From Warburgia ugandensis (taxonomy: Eukaryota > Streptophyta > Magnoliopsida > Canellales > Canellaceae), in the NCBI GenBank assembly GCA_035236585.1, contig CP141137.1, positions 50,304,057 through 50,368,056 on the forward strand: DNA of 64,000 nt, read 5' to 3'. The translations under genes were made by a program, and so were the position numbers. The notes below the pieces were generated by a model that was not told the DNA's origin, ran no database searches, and saw only the letters and a program-made list of their open reading frames with translations. Each line of letters starts with the position of its first letter. Within the stretch, counting starts at the first letter, position 1. Positions 1 to 12,450 of the stretch are shown here, one piece after another.

Positions 1-2298
1 AAAGGTTGGACGCATGAATTTCTGCTAGTGCAGCCCCAGTGTAACATGCTTCCATCCTCACCGCCCCCCATGGCTTGGAGAGACACACCTTCAGTTCCTC
101 GAGCCCACACTTTCACCTCAAGATCTGCAACCCATTGGTCTTGACCCCAAGATTGCCTCTCCAACACCCTCATTGACCCCTTGACATGCATCGTCAAAAC
201 CTCGACAAAAAGCCCTCTACTGCAAGACCTTCGGTCTCTCAAGTGCCCTTTATCCCAAGGTCATCTCCTATGACATGTGACCAATTTAAGTCCATACCGA
301 GCCGAGCCCCCTTCCACCCTCGTTCCTTGTTTGCTCCACCCGTGTTTATAGCCCAACCAAGGAGGGACTTTATCCCTCACCACTGTCTAGCCCAAATTTA
401 CCCAAACCAACCTGCAAAATCTCTGTCCCAACAAGCACCAACTTTTCCCCGCTCAAACTAAGTCACAAGGAAGCTGCCAACGCCGCCCTTTGACTCCATG
501 AACCCAACCTTATGGTGCCCAATACCCATGCTGCCACCAGAGCCTTGACACGTAATAACCGTCCTTCGAGCACCCTTAACTTGGCCTTAACCACATGAGC
601 CCATTGTGTCCGTACCATAAGTTTGCCTCGCACCAGATCACAACACACCACCGCATATCCATGGCCGACAGCCCATGGTGGCCCACCATGAGGGGCTCTA
701 GGCTAGACTAGTGTCACGGGCTGCAGCACTTAGTCTTGTAATGCACTCAAGGCACCAACGCTAAGTTCAGCCTTCAACCACCAAAACTCTCACTTGCTAG
801 GGCTTTCACTCCCTCACCTACTCAAGCAATGAGAGAAACTCAAAAGAACTCAGAAAGGAAACCTTCCTAATGTATTAACCTTAGCTGAGCTGAACTAACC
901 TGAGCTGAGCTCTAAGCTTATCTGAGCTTCTCTGAGCTTGATTACAAGTGAAGAGCTTACACCTGTTTATACTTGTTCTCACCCAGCCACCTCCTCAATG
1001 GATGGTCCAGATTATTGCAAATGTCAACCATCTAACGGTTAAGGACTGTTCTAGACTTCTCTCTAAAAAACTCTACACAACTCCCTAACATTCCCTCTTT
1101 CTAGATATTTATATGGAGTCTTCCAGAACCTAAGCCTTCTAGAATTAGGCCTTCCTCCATGGATCTTCACCAATGGGTTTAGGTCTCTTGAACCTTGTCC
1201 ACAAGCTAAATAAGCCTTCCATGGAGCCTTCAAGTCTTGGTCACGGGGCTTTGCAATGTAAGTCCTAGACACTAGGTAGCCTCTCCATCCCTTGTGATAG
1301 CTACACGGTGTAGTAGGTAGCCCTCTCCCCTGCCTTGTGTAGCTATACCTTGGACTAGACAGCTCTCTCCATAGGTCACCTACTCTCTGTCTTGAACCTA
1401 TAAGCTGGTCGCTACAACTCCCTAGTCTTGACCTGCTCCAACACCACTTGTAAAGCCTTAGCCACTCCTTACGTTTCGACTGTGCGAAATTTGACCGGAG
1501 CCTTCTCTCTTAGCACCAAGCTAGCTCCTAGCCTAGTCATCCAAGCACGTAGGACGCTTTGCCACTCCAAGCACATAGGGAAAACTGAATCCATTATTTA
1601 AGTTCTAAAGTTTGATTACAAATGAGGAACTCTACGTTATATATAGACTCTACCTCCTCAATATATGATCTAGATTATTACAAGTATCTACAAATCAATG
1701 GTCCTGACCATATTCTACAATACTCTTATAAAATGTCCTATATTTCACTACCTTCTATACTTATCCCTAGAATCCTGTAAACTCATGATATTTACATGAA
1801 CATTCGAGGTACATTATAGAATCCTTGCCTTCTAGAGTTAGGCCCTACACCATGGACCTTCTTACACGGGCATAACTCCTTGCCCCAACCTTCATAAACC
1901 ACTCCAATATGGTTTATCTCCTTTGGCCAAGCTTCACAAATCTTCTCTACAATGGCCTAACCTCTTAGGCCAAGTCCGGGATCCAAAATAGGCCAACTCC
2001 TTAGTTGAAAATCCTTGAGAATGGCTGAACGAGCCTCCAAAATGTCAGTTTGTGAGATGGAACTATTGCCCATATGTGGGAGGCTTATATTCTCGTCACC
2101 TCATATTTGATACTGAAACTCCTCTCAGAGCATTTGAAATCAGAAGAATGCTATAATAAAGCACATCCACACCACACAACATTCGGGCGATGCCTTTGAC
2201 TGTGGACCACTCATTTGGGTCAAGAGTTTTGGGCCATTACTTATATAACATAAGGCGAGAATGATGTTTGGATCACTACGGTCCAGGCCCACTTGTAC
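1..2298. other. Intergenic repeat-type DNA, no gene found
   Basis: No open frame here has a recognisable domain; the short frames are in compositionally ordinary, stop-interrupted DNA. The only structure I see is a diverged direct duplication (about 940-1180 and 1608-1872) and a short run of GAGCT/AGCTT-type repeats near 885-945. It may be remains of LTR-type sequence, but no paired ends were found. Confidence 0.5.
940..1872. repeat. Two diverged direct copies of a ~240-bp sequence
   Basis: The stretch about 940-1180 resembles 1608-1872 in the same order. Both have a 'gattacaa' block, a 'cacctcctcaat' or 'ctacctcctcaat' block, a 'agattatt' block, then 'ccttctaga' followed by 'ttaggcc', 'ccatgga' and 'cttc'. 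Identity is clearly imperfect. It could be a tandem duplication or two related LTR pieces; I saw no LTR ends or target duplication. Confidence 0.45.
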
Positions 2299-2611
2299 CT
2301 TTCAGCTAGGGGTGGCAAAATATGACACGACACGATAACATGACACGAACCCGACACGATTGTAGGGGGTTCGGGTCGAGTCTTATTGTGTTCGTGTCAA
2401 TTTTGGGTTGACGTGTCGTGTTCGGGTCAATCAATATGACCTGTCGTGTCGACCTGTTTGACACGCGACCTATTCATTCATCTTCATCACCTCACCTTGA
2501 TGCTTGATCCATCTAACCTACGGTTGAAAATAGGACGGTTCCAGTTCATCTACGACTATCATATACCAGATGCAATATAGCACGGTTCATCTTCCAGATT
2601 TTTCAACATGT

Positions 2612-2783
2612 AATATAGGATGGTTCTTCTGAAACCGTCCTATATCCTTCAACAGGTAATATAGGACAATTCTTATGGAACCATCCTATATTCAAGTTTC
2701 AACAAGAATATAGGACGGTTCTGCTGGAACCATCCTATATTCACAAGTAATATAGGACGGTTCCGGAAGAACCGTCCTATATT
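2612..2783. repeat. Array of four 35-bp palindromes inside the hAT element
   Basis: Four near-identical inverted repeats lie at 2612-2645, 2658-2692, 2707-2741 and 2749-2783, with start-to-start spacing 46, 49 and 42 bp. Each has arms of the form AATATAGGACGGTTC and its complement around a 4-6 nt loop; the fourth is a perfect 15-bp stem with loop CGGAA. Half copies without a partner arm lie just upstream near 2528-2545 and 2574-2587. Spacers between units differ, so the palindrome itself looks like the conserved unit. Confidence 0.85.
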
Positions 2784-3628
2784 CAATTAGTGGCATTGAG
2801 TGAGAGGCAACTGACTTTTGCTAACTCATACACTACCAAACTTAGCAAGGAACTAAGACTTTCCAAGAGTTGTGAATTGTTCTGTTTTGGCATTACCTTG
2901 GTACGGTGGTAGAGGGGAGCTGCAAGTTGGATTGAAACCACACACTGTCCACCATGGGCTCATGTAGATGCACTAATAAATTGGTCTGGCCTCCATCACA
3001 GTGAATAAATTAATGACACTCTTTACTTTTAGAGGGCTCTCCTTCTAATAGGACACTGAAAAGGACAAGAGACCACCCAGCTAAGTCAATAGAATATAAT
3101 GAACGGATCAGATTACGTGCAAAACAAAACATAAACAATCTCTAGTTACAGATTAAATCAAGTTTGTTCTTCGGCCATCGATCACATGCAAAATAAAGAC
3201 ATAAACAATCTCTAGTTACATATTAAATTGCATGATAAATACATGATAAATAGAATAATATTCAAGATCTAAGTATACACGGATCTTATATTAGTCGACT
3301 GATGGAAATTCCTCAAGAGTATTTCTTCAATCAACAATCTCTAATCATGATCTAGAGATAAAACACAAGAAGAACACAGAGACACGTACTAGTAGTTAGA
3401 GGAAAACGTCATAGAACTTCTTCTTGATTGACTCGAGTAGCATGCACTATGATTGAAATAATTGTAGCACAGGGTTGGATTGATCAAAACTCGTTCACTC
3501 AACTCACTATCTTCTCTCCGGAATGTCTGTCTTTCACTTGACCATTTGCTTATTCAGTGTCCAACTTGAAGCATTAACATGTCATTTACACATAGTATTG
3601 TAACAATAGACTAGGATGTTACAAGAGT

Positions 3629-3663
3629 AATATAAGACGGTTCTTCTGAAACTGTCCTATATT
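3629..3663. repeat. Fifth copy of the hAT palindrome
   Basis: AATATAAGACGGTTC pairs imperfectly with the downstream arm GAAACTGTCCTATATT. It is the same palindrome as in 2612-2783, placed about 850 bp away near the right end of the element. Confidence 0.8.
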
Positions 3664-3863
3664 ATTTATTTTATATTTACTTAATCGGGTTACACGAGTC
3701 GTGTCGTGTTGACTCGTTTAATAATCGTGCCGTGTTCGGGTCACGAATTCTTGACACGATTATTAAGTAGGTCGTGTTCGTGTCAACCCATAACTCTAAC
3801 GTGTCGTGTTCGTGTCAACACAAACACGACCCGCCAACCCGAATTGCCAGGCCTACTTTCAGC

Positions 3864-4609
3864 AATAATTTTCTTTTTGGAGAGAGAGACGGCTCCTTGG
3901 GGTTTCGTCATTAGTGACATTGGGCAACAGCCATAGATATTCATAACATGGATATTTTATGGTCCTGTTGGCTAAAAATGTTGTTATTTCACGGTTATTG
4001 GAACCATTTATATTTTGTCCTAATGAAGATATCGCATGGTTATTAAGGTGGCCATGGACAGTTGCTGGGGTTGTGATAGAGCTTCTTTTATTAATGAAAA
4101 TAAGAGTCCCGCTAAGTGCAAACGCCCATATGTATTGATGATTTTTTAAAGATCTAAGCTATTCAAGATGTTAAGAACGATTTAGATGGGCTACATACCA
4201 AATTTCATGCCCCGTGGATGCTATTAGCTTATGTTTCTTTTAGCTGAAAGTCAAAACCATTAGTTTTTTCAAAGACTCAAAACAAGTGGTTCAGATCACC
4301 CAAATGTGCCGATTTCTCATGAATTACCTAATTTTTGTACCCGGAACATGGTGACAGCTTGGATCTTTCAAAACTAGACTCTAGAAGCAGAGTCTAAGCT
4401 GGCAGAAGCTCGTGAGTGTCTAGTCCTACCAGGACTCTAAATATAAAAATTGTAAACAATCACAGAAAAGATCGGCCACGTTAATATAATAAGAAATTGT
4501 TGGTACTTTGGGCCAATCTGCATCCACTGAAGGCTGGGTTTGCGCTTTTTACTAAAGCGCAAATAGTCGTGTTGTTTCTCAGCTCGTAGAAATGTAGCAG
4601 CTGAACCAG
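3864..4609. other. Intergenic, nothing recognised
   Basis: AT-rich sequence without a supported coding frame, repeat pair or RNA gene. Confidence 0.4.
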
Positions 4610-4620
4610 AACTAGCATCT

Positions 4621-4787
4621 ATATAAAAAGGATTCTACATATACAGGTCCGAGGAAAAGGCAGACCATAAGGGTCTCTAGTACACAGTCTTACCTTGCAT
4701 TTTTGTAAGAGATTATTTCTACGCCTTGAACCCGTGACCTTAAAGTCATACAACGACAACTTTACCGTTGCATCAAGCTCCCCTTCT
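4621..4787 (-). mobile_element. Au-type SINE
   Basis: A tRNA-derived SINE on the minus strand. Read on that strand it has the head with internal promoter boxes, the 'cacgggttcaaggcg' B-box region, the 'gcaaggtaagactgtg' block and the 'ggtctgcc' block common to the other SINE copies here. An 11-bp direct repeat AACTAGCATCT at 4610-4620 and 4788-4798 is the target duplication. The 3' end has an AT-rich tail. Confidence 0.8.
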
Positions 4788-4798
4788 AACTAGCATCT

Positions 4799-7613
4799 GT
4801 ATACAGAGCGAATACATCGCTTGACAGTAATATAACAGGTGAACCCAAGAATGTTTTTCAATAAGCGTTTTGAACATGAAATTTGCACCTGTTGGACCTG
4901 TGCCTGTAACAATATTATAGGAAAAATATCACGTAAATGGAGCTACAGAGACTATTTCAGCACATTAAATGCATACATTTAACCTGTTGATCGTACACGT
5001 TATCCATTTAGTATTTGAACCTGTAAGTGCACTGAAGATCCTTCGTCAAAATAGTGAGCTATCAATAAGGGGCATGTTTTCCTTGTGAACATGTGAGAGC
5101 ATTATCACAACAATTAGCCCGTGAAGACACATTTTCCCTGTGAACCTGTAGAACCAAACGCTAAAGTATCATAAATATCATTTATGCATGTTTCCATCTA
5201 TTAAGAATGGTTCAAAAGTTTTCATATAATAATTATATTAAAAAGTTCATAGTTCTTAGTTTGCCCAATTACTATGGACTACCACAAGCAGCACATCCTC
5301 TCAAAAGATAACTCCAGCAACATCGACCCTCGATCTCTCTGAACACTCTAGGCATCTGCCTGAACACACAATATACTTTTAATAAAGAATGTAAACTTAC
5401 AACCATTTTGGAAGTATTGCAGAAGTTACAATGGACAATTGCATTCATATACTTTCATAATTACCTGTATAATGTGTGCCTTGACGTCAGGATCTGCAGT
5501 AACTCTCTGCTCTACAGAGTCCCAACCCACTCCAGCCCATGCTAGGATCCCCATATACTTCTTAATCATGGCCCTCCAATTTGTTTGGACTTGGTAGCAA
5601 GTAATCCTTTGACCAAGATGGCTATTAAACCTCAAAATGGGCTCCTAATTTCTAGCTGCCTCTCTTAAAGAAAATGGCCTGCATTAGCCTCATGTTGAAA
5701 GAGGGATGGTAGGAAATTATCTTCTCAGTGGCCCATGTCTTATACCGATGGTGTTTGCGTTCGTAAACCAAGTAATTATGCATTGTATCGATGCTAAGAT
5801 CCTCTGCCGCACTGATCCACTAATAAAACCTAGAGAACAATCAAAATACAAGTAGTTATACATTATTCATCTCAAATTAGCTTGAGATAGTAGTGCATAA
5901 GTCCTGCCCTTAAAAACTTCTAATAGGAGTTTCACACTCACAACTGCAAATTCAGCACTAGTACACTGACAACAGGCACAACAGTATCATGGAACTACAA
6001 ATCCAATACCAGTACTACATGAATCCACAAATCCAAAATCAGTACACCACTCAGAACTGCAGAGTACTATTTTTCACACCCAAAACAGCAAGATGAAACA
6101 AATAGCATAACGGATCAAGTATAAATAGCTTCGTACATCAAGTGAACAGCATCATAGATCAAATAAAGAGTATCATTAAGCAACATCATCAAATTACAAA
6201 TAAACCAAGACTAAATTGTGGTATCATGTAATGCATGATGAAACCACCCCATATGTAGAAAATGCTTCTGGAGCAACTTGAGTTGGAGATTGGAGCTGGA
6301 AAAAAACAGGATATTTCAGAGAAATTTGTGAAGGAGCTACTTGCGAGTAGATTGGGCGGAGTTAGGACAAGGTCATATGCAGATGCTGTTTAGATATGAG
6401 CTAATCGTTTCAATAAGAGCAATGAATACAAATTTCTGGTTTTTAGAGAGCACAAGGTTCATAAGATGATTGCATATGGGTTCTTGAAGGTCAATACTGT
6501 TTCAGTTACGGCAATAGTCTCCTCACTTCTTCAAATTTGACATGAAAGTTAATTGATAGAAATTAATCTTGGGGCGTTTTAGCAGTGTCCAAGATTTTGC
6601 TTGGTTGTTAAAATTGATCACCTGCAACGAGGCTGTTTTCAATGATCACCTCGAATAAATTAACTTTAAAAAAATAAAATACCGCAGAAGAAAAGTAACT
6701 AGTCTCTGAATGTGCAGTACCTCACTGTGGTATGATCAGCATTGTTTCAAAGTCGAGCTTTTCAATTGGCATAAGTTCTTGGAAACTTCGCAATGCAATC
6801 ATCCGATGAAAGTTACAGATCATGATAAAGTACTCAACTAGAAAGTGCCCACAAGGTGCACCTCAAGTATCTCATCATGGAGACTGCATGCAAGTTCATT
6901 CCCCCACCAAGTGTTTTAATCAGCAATTTCAACTGATGCACTTGCATCCAATTCTAGTTCGACTTTGTCACCAAGGAAAACTTAAAGCTGGAAGTATCAG
7001 ACGAGGGGACCTGATCAACCATAGGCAGGGCCAATGATGTAAAACTGGATTGCCTCAAGTCTTACCAAAGGTTTCGCCCTGGGCTGGAGCATTCGTCTAA
7101 CAAAAATTTGAAACTATTTTTTGTTCCAAAAGAGGACAACATGCCTATGTGTGCAGAGATGTCATTTTCCTAAGCTTCCAGAGGTAACAGACAAAGCAAT
7201 ATATTTTGAGACCAAATTAAAGTCTATGCACAAAGACTAGATGCCAATTCAGTTATATTCGTACTACCTAGCAATGCAACTAAGTTCGAAAGAAAATACA
7301 TCCACTGCCAGTTCATGTCAATGTACAAGGTGAATGGTGCCGCTGATCTCTTAGAGCACCAGTCCTTCCATTCTCCTTTAGAATTACAGAGGTGAAATGT
7401 AAGGAGAAGGCAGCCAATCCCTGCAATCTCCTTTACTTAAAGATCTGAAAATGGTTCTGAATTTGGTGGAGAGAAAAGTGCGAGCGTTTGTAATGGAAGA
7501 GAGAGATGCAGAACGGCAGCAGCAGCTACGGTTGGCTGGGCCTCTAATAATTAACCTCTTGCAGTACTGCTGGCAATTGATATCAGCTATGCTTGTGGGT
7601 CATCATAGAGAGC
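4799..7613. other. Intergenic with gene-like relics
   Basis: Apart from the Myb/SANT-like fragment at 5426-5635, one other stretch looks once-coding. On the + strand, 6264-6392 reads through about 43 codons rich in K/E/L beginning MLLEQLELEIG, then stops; I cannot assign it to a family. The remainder has no supported feature. Confidence 0.4.
5426..5635 (-). pseudogene. Myb/SANT-like DNA-binding domain fragment
   Basis: The minus-strand frame (69 codons) contains VQTNWRAMIKKYMGILAWAG followed by VGWDSVEQRVTADPDVKAHI. The spacing of the tryptophan in 'NW', the 'GVGWD' turn and 'VTADPDV' matches the C-terminal half of the Myb/SANT-like domain found in PIF/Harbinger ORF1 proteins and in plant LIMYB-type proteins. 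The first tryptophan half of the domain is not found in frame upstream, and no transposase lies nearby, so this is probably a relic. It could also be one exon of a degraded gene. Family assignment is by motif memory only. Confidence 0.5.
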
Positions 7614-7618
7614 TTGCT

Positions 7619-9209
7619 TGTTGAGTGTTTTTCGCAAGTGCACGGCTATTGTAGTATAGCTATGCAAATACGGGTCGATTTCCACGGGGACTCGATTAAA
7701 TGTGGAGTTTACATAAAATTTAATTAATAAAAATACAAATAACAGAAATAAACTAACAATAAAAGAAAATTTCATATTTATTTAACTGCTGAAATATACA
7801 AGATTATTTATTCTAAAAAAATAGAAGATGAAACTAAATAAACCGTCCTGGATAACACTGTCCCTGGATAGACAGAATGTGGATAAGACAAAACTAGAAC
7901 AATTATGGACACAGATGTAAATAAAATGGAAACTCAAACGGAATTGAAACGAGGATACAGAAGTAATTAAAATGGGGATACATACGTAATTAAAATGAGG
8001 GCATGTGTGTAATTATTGAGATCTGATGAGGGCATAAACGAAATTTGTGACAAAGTACTGTTAACAGTATTGAAGTTACTGTTCATGAACAGTAAGACGG
8101 TGTTACTGTTCATGAAACAATGAAATCGAAGCAGAGATGGGGGAGAAGAAGAAGAAAGGAAAAGCAGAGGGGAAAAGGGAGAAAGAGGGAGGAACCCTGA
8201 TATGGGTTTTCCTTCTCCTGTCCGTGCGGCTACACAGAGACAGCGGATGCAAGAGAAGAGGGAGCTAGAGGAGAGAGAAGAGAAGAAATGAAGGGGAAGA
8301 GGAGGCCTTGGGGGAAAACCCGATTTGGGTTTTCTCCTCTAAGCCGTCCGGTGATGGAGCCGGAGTTATGCGGGGAGAAGGGAGCCTCAAAGTGTGAAAA
8401 AGAGGGACAGAGGTGGTGTGATGAATAGGGAAGCTGGAAAGGGAGGTGGCCGAAGAACAAAGGAGAGAGGAGGTGAGGCGTGGGGAAAGAAGGAAAAGAA
8501 GAAGGACAATCTGGGTTTTGCTGGAAAACGGGAAAACGGGAAATGGGCTTGCTAGAGAACGGGAAATCTGGTGAGAGAGAGAGACGAGGGAGAAGGGTGC
8601 GTGTTTGGTTTGGTTGAGAAGAGAAGAGAAGAGAAGAGAAAGAGGGGGTTTGGCTGGCAGAGGCTAGCCAGTGATTAGCTTGTGCGAATAGAGAAGAAAA
8701 GAGGGGCGGTTGAGAGAGAGGGAGAGAAAGGTGGAGAGGAACCGTCCGTCCACCTCTACTCCATGAGGGAGAAGCAAGAGGAAGGGAGAGAGAGGAGCAG
8801 CTTGTCCTACCCTTAGAGGAAGAAAGACAAGAGAGGAACCCTAATCCAACCCCTCCTTTCTTTGTAAGGGGATTTGCCATCATTGGTCAACTTTGCTCAG
8901 ATTTGCTATCATTGCCCAGATTTGCCATCATTGGTCAGATTTGCCCAAATTTGTGGCATAAGACCCATCAAAATAAGCTAATCTGAACCGTCCAACGTAC
9001 TTTGGCTTATTTTCAAAAACAAAATACAATATTAGAATTATCTTATGTGGATAATTAGCTATAATGATCATCCAATCATTAACTTTTCAAATTAACAGTT
9101 GGATGATTGTTTATAGTTAAAATTGATTTAAAATCACAAATTTACCTTATTAAATGATATAATAAAATAGTAATCTAAGGTTATTTTTGAGAAACTTAAG
9201 GACTCAACA
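7619..9209 (-). mobile_element. Solo LTR of the 10.3-21.2 kb gypsy family
   Basis: It starts TGTTGAGTG and ends GGACTCAACA, and is flanked by a perfect 5-bp target duplication TTGCT at 7614-7618 and 9210-9214. The start is clearly related to the two LTRs at 10311 and 18702 ('gcaagtgcacgg' and 'tattgtag' blocks), and like them the body contains a purine-rich G/A stretch (about 8140-8840). No internal region or second LTR is attached, so it is a solo LTR, normally left by recombination between the two LTRs of one insertion. Orientation is the same as the neighbouring element. The open frame 8230-8883 on the minus strand is an effect of the purine bias, not a gene. Confidence 0.88.
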
Positions 9210-10310
9210 TTGCTCTTTGTGGTGCCTACATGGCTACTTCCTTTGCTGGGATCACTGGTTTTAGCCTCCTTATGTGTGGGTTGCTTTCCTTTTTTTCCTT
9301 ACATATTGATCTGATTGTCAATTTTCACTTTTGATATGCAATTATAAAATCAAAGAAAATGCCTGATGAGTGGAGAAAAAGCTCTATTTTACCAATTTAT
9401 AAGAATAAAGGAGACATACAGAGCTGTACTAATTATCGAGGGATCAAACTTATGAGCCATACTATGAAACTTTTTTAAAGAATGATTAATAAGAGGCTAC
9501 GACATGAAACAAGTGTATTGGAGAGTCAGTTTGGTTTCATGCCTGAGAGGTCTACTATGGAAGCTATTTTCTTATTAAGATAATTAGTAGAGAAATATAA
9601 GGAGAGGAGGAAAGATCTCCACATTGTCTTTATCGACTTAGATAAAGCTTTTATATAGAGTCCCTAGAGAGTTAATATCGAAGGTGTTGGGTAATAAAGG
9701 GGGCAGGGGTGTATAAACATAATTAAATATATGTATGAGGGAGGGTTAACAAATGTTAAGACCACTAGGGACGTGACTGGTGATTTCCCTGTCGTTGTAG
9801 GATTGCACCAAAGATTGGCAATGAGCCCATACCTTTTCACGTTGGTTATAGACGAGTTAACAAAACATTTGCACTAGGAGATTCCCTGGTACATGCTATT
9901 TGCAGATGATATCGTCTTACTTGATGAGAAAAGGGAGGGTGTAAACATAAAGTTAGAGTTATGGAGAAGTATTAGAATCTGAAGGATTTAAAATTTACCG
10001 AACTAAGATAGAATATATAGAATGTAATTTTAGCAAGGAGAGTAGGAGTGGAACACCTGTCAAGATTGATAACCAAGAAGTCTCCATAAAAGATCACTTT
10101 CGATACTAAGGATCAATGATTCATGAAAGTAGAAATATTAAGACGGAGGTTATCTAGAGAATCTAAGCAGGTTAAAACAAATGGAGATGTGTATCTAGAG
10201 TTTTATGTGATTGGCATGTGCCACTCAAATTAAAAGAAAAATTCTATAGCATGGCCTTAAGGTTGGCCATGCTCTTTGGATCAGAGTATTGGGCAGTTAA
10301 GGAACATCAT

Positions 10311-12450
10311 TGTTGATTGTTTTACCGCAAGTGCACGGGCTATTGTAGGGTAGCTTATGCAAGTACGGGTCGATCCCACGATGACTTGATTTAAAATGGA
10401 GTTTTTAATAAAATCTAATTATTTAAAATTAAAAATAAATCACTTACAATTACTGAAATTATTAAAATGAGAATAAATGTTCAAATCTAATAAACTTCTC
10501 AAAAATACAGAATTTCCAGTTCTTAAAGAACACAAACAAAATCAAATAATGAGAAAAAACTACTTCCCTAGATCAATTTTCATCAAAATCTTCACTTTTG
10601 GTCTTCTAAAAGCTGATCCTCCTTTACAGATATCTTCAACCCATTCTTGATTAGTGATCCACCGGTCGGATTTGACAGATTCTTCAAAATGGTCAAGATC
10701 TAGGCTAAATTGTGATTTCAGGATTTGGACGGCTCAGATTGATTTCTGGATTTCAGATCTAAGATCAGAAGCGTTGGTTATGTCTAGGGATGTCCTAAGA
10801 ATGAACCTGTAAAATTAATTTGAGTTCCGTTAAGAAACAAAGGATAAATCAAGGATTTTGTTTTGATTAAGGCTAAACCGTTGAGAGGTTAGGCCTTAAT
10901 TGATCAGGTATGGATTGAGTAGTTCCTGGATAAGAAAAACGCAGATAAAACAAAACCGGAATAAAGCAGGACACAGATGGAATTAACAGAAAAGGCCAGA
11001 ATTGTAATTGCTTTTAAAGAGGGAGGGCAAAACTAGAATTTTGGTTAAAATCTGGTTTTTAAGAAAAAAAACCAGGAAACCCCAACGAATGAAGATGGGG
11101 AAGAAGGAAGAAGGGAGAAGAGAGAAGAGAAGGAAGAAAGGGAAGAGAGGAGAAGGTGGGAGGAAACCCGTGTTGGGTTTCCTTCTCTGGGACGTCTGAT
11201 GAAGAGAAAAACTTAGGAGGCGACAATTTGCATCTCTAGGCGTCTTCCAATTTCTGGGTTCGTACTTGTGCTGGACCGATGGTGTTGGATGTCTGCTGGA
11301 CCGATTGCTGAAAAAAAAATAATAGGGAAGCAAGTGCCTGGAGTTCTATGGCGTCACATGGTTGGCTGGGATCACCTAGACAATGGAAAGGTGCGGCCAA
11401 GGAAGCCGTTTGGTTCAGGCCGCCAGAGTTGGTGAATAGAGAGGGTAAAGAGGAAGAGAAGAGGAAGGGGGCTGATGCAGTGAATGGAGATGGGTAGATG
11501 TTAGAGAGGAAAACAATAAAGGAGATGGGTCTTACGGGGAAGAAGAATGTGAGAAGGATTGAATAGAGGAGGCCAGGAGATGTGCGATGGAGGGTGCAGG
11601 GGCTTCGTGCGGGGGGGGTGCGGGAAGAGGGGTGTGTAGTGGGGTGGGGTAGTGCGGTTGAGGAAGAGGGAGAGAAGGGAGAAGAGAGAAAGATAGGAGA
11701 AAAGAGAGGTGCGTTGAGAAGGGAGAGGGAGTAGAGAGAAACAAGAGAGAGGGCGGGAGAAGAGAGGAAGATGGGAAGAGAGAGAAGTAGAAGGAGAGGA
11801 AGAAAAAAATATAAGAAGAGAGAGTTGGGTACGTGAGAGTGAGGAAGGGAAAAAGAAAAAGGAAAGAAGGAAAAAGAAAGAGAAGGAAAAGGAAAAGGAA
11901 AAGGAAAAGGAAAAGGAAAAGGAAAGAAAGAAAAGAGGAAAAGGAAGAGAAAAAGAAAAGAAAGAAAAGGAAGGAAAGGAAGGAAAAAGAAAAGAAAGAA
12001 AAGGAGTGGGAAAGGAAAGAGAGAATGAAGGAAAGAAAAAGAGAATAAGGAGGGAAAGAGGAAGAAAAGGAAAGAGAAGTGGGGGAAAGAGTTGCCCTTT
12101 ACATGTTCTTTCCATTTTGTCCATGATTTCTATTTCATCTATCTCCATGGGTGATATGGTCCATCCATCGCCCTTTAAGATGATCTGCACCGTTATCTTT
12201 TACTCGTATCCATCCGTGCGTCCTTTGGTTGATCTGCAAAAGAAAAGACTAAATTAGAATCATCTGAACCGTACATTAGTCATCTAATGAACTCTAATGA
12301 TCATCTGACCGTTAATTTTGACAAATTAAGGTTTCGATGGTCAATTGGATTTATATTCAAAATCAAGCTAAGTTTTGTAAAATTGAACGGTTAGATGATC
12401 TAATTGAATGCTAAATTAGGGAAATTTTGACCAAAATTAAACACTTAACA
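10311..12450 (-). repeat. Left LTR (3' LTR of the gypsy element)
   Basis: On the + strand it begins TGTTGATTG and ends CTTAACA. It is 2140 bp, collinear with the right LTR, but lacks about 353 bp present there (right-LTR positions about 19848-20200). Confidence 0.9.
11090..12090. repeat. Strand-biased G/A-rich tract in the LTR
   Basis: About 1 kb of almost pure purine on the + strand, including AAAAGG repeats at 11880-11990. It creates artificial long frames rich in K/R/E on one strand and S/F/L/P on the other, none of which I treat as genes. The matching part of the right LTR is 19505-20850. Confidence 0.85.

Larger units (their letters stand above)
2307..3855. mobile_element. Non-autonomous hAT-type DNA transposon
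   Basis: The left end reads TAGGGGTGGCAA and the right end, reverse complemented, reads TAGGCCTGGCAA, an imperfect short terminal inverted repeat of hAT type. It is flanked by a perfect 8-bp target duplication, CTTTCAGC, at 2299-2306 and 3856-3863; 8 bp is the hAT length. Subterminal regions (2310-2480 and 3680-3850) are full of short GTGTCGTGTTCG / GACACGA motifs on both strands, as in the transposase-binding zones of hAT elements. There is no transposase frame in its 1549 bp, so it would depend on a partner. It carries the hairpin array listed separately. Confidence 0.85.

Noticed and set aside
2612..2783. Regularly spaced repeats that might be taken for a CRISPR array
   Set aside because: Repeats are palindromic arms with short unequal spacers inside a plant hAT element, with no cas genes and a eukaryotic genome.
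8230..8883. 217-codon minus-strand frame rich in S, L, P and F
   Set aside because: It lies wholly inside the solo LTR and is produced by a purine-biased strand; no domain or start context.
11501..12257. Long frames on both strands (KRKRKEG-type and SFSFSF-type)
   Set aside because: Direct consequence of AAAAGG / GGAAAA repeats in the LTR; the same frames reappear at 20271-21009 in the other LTR.
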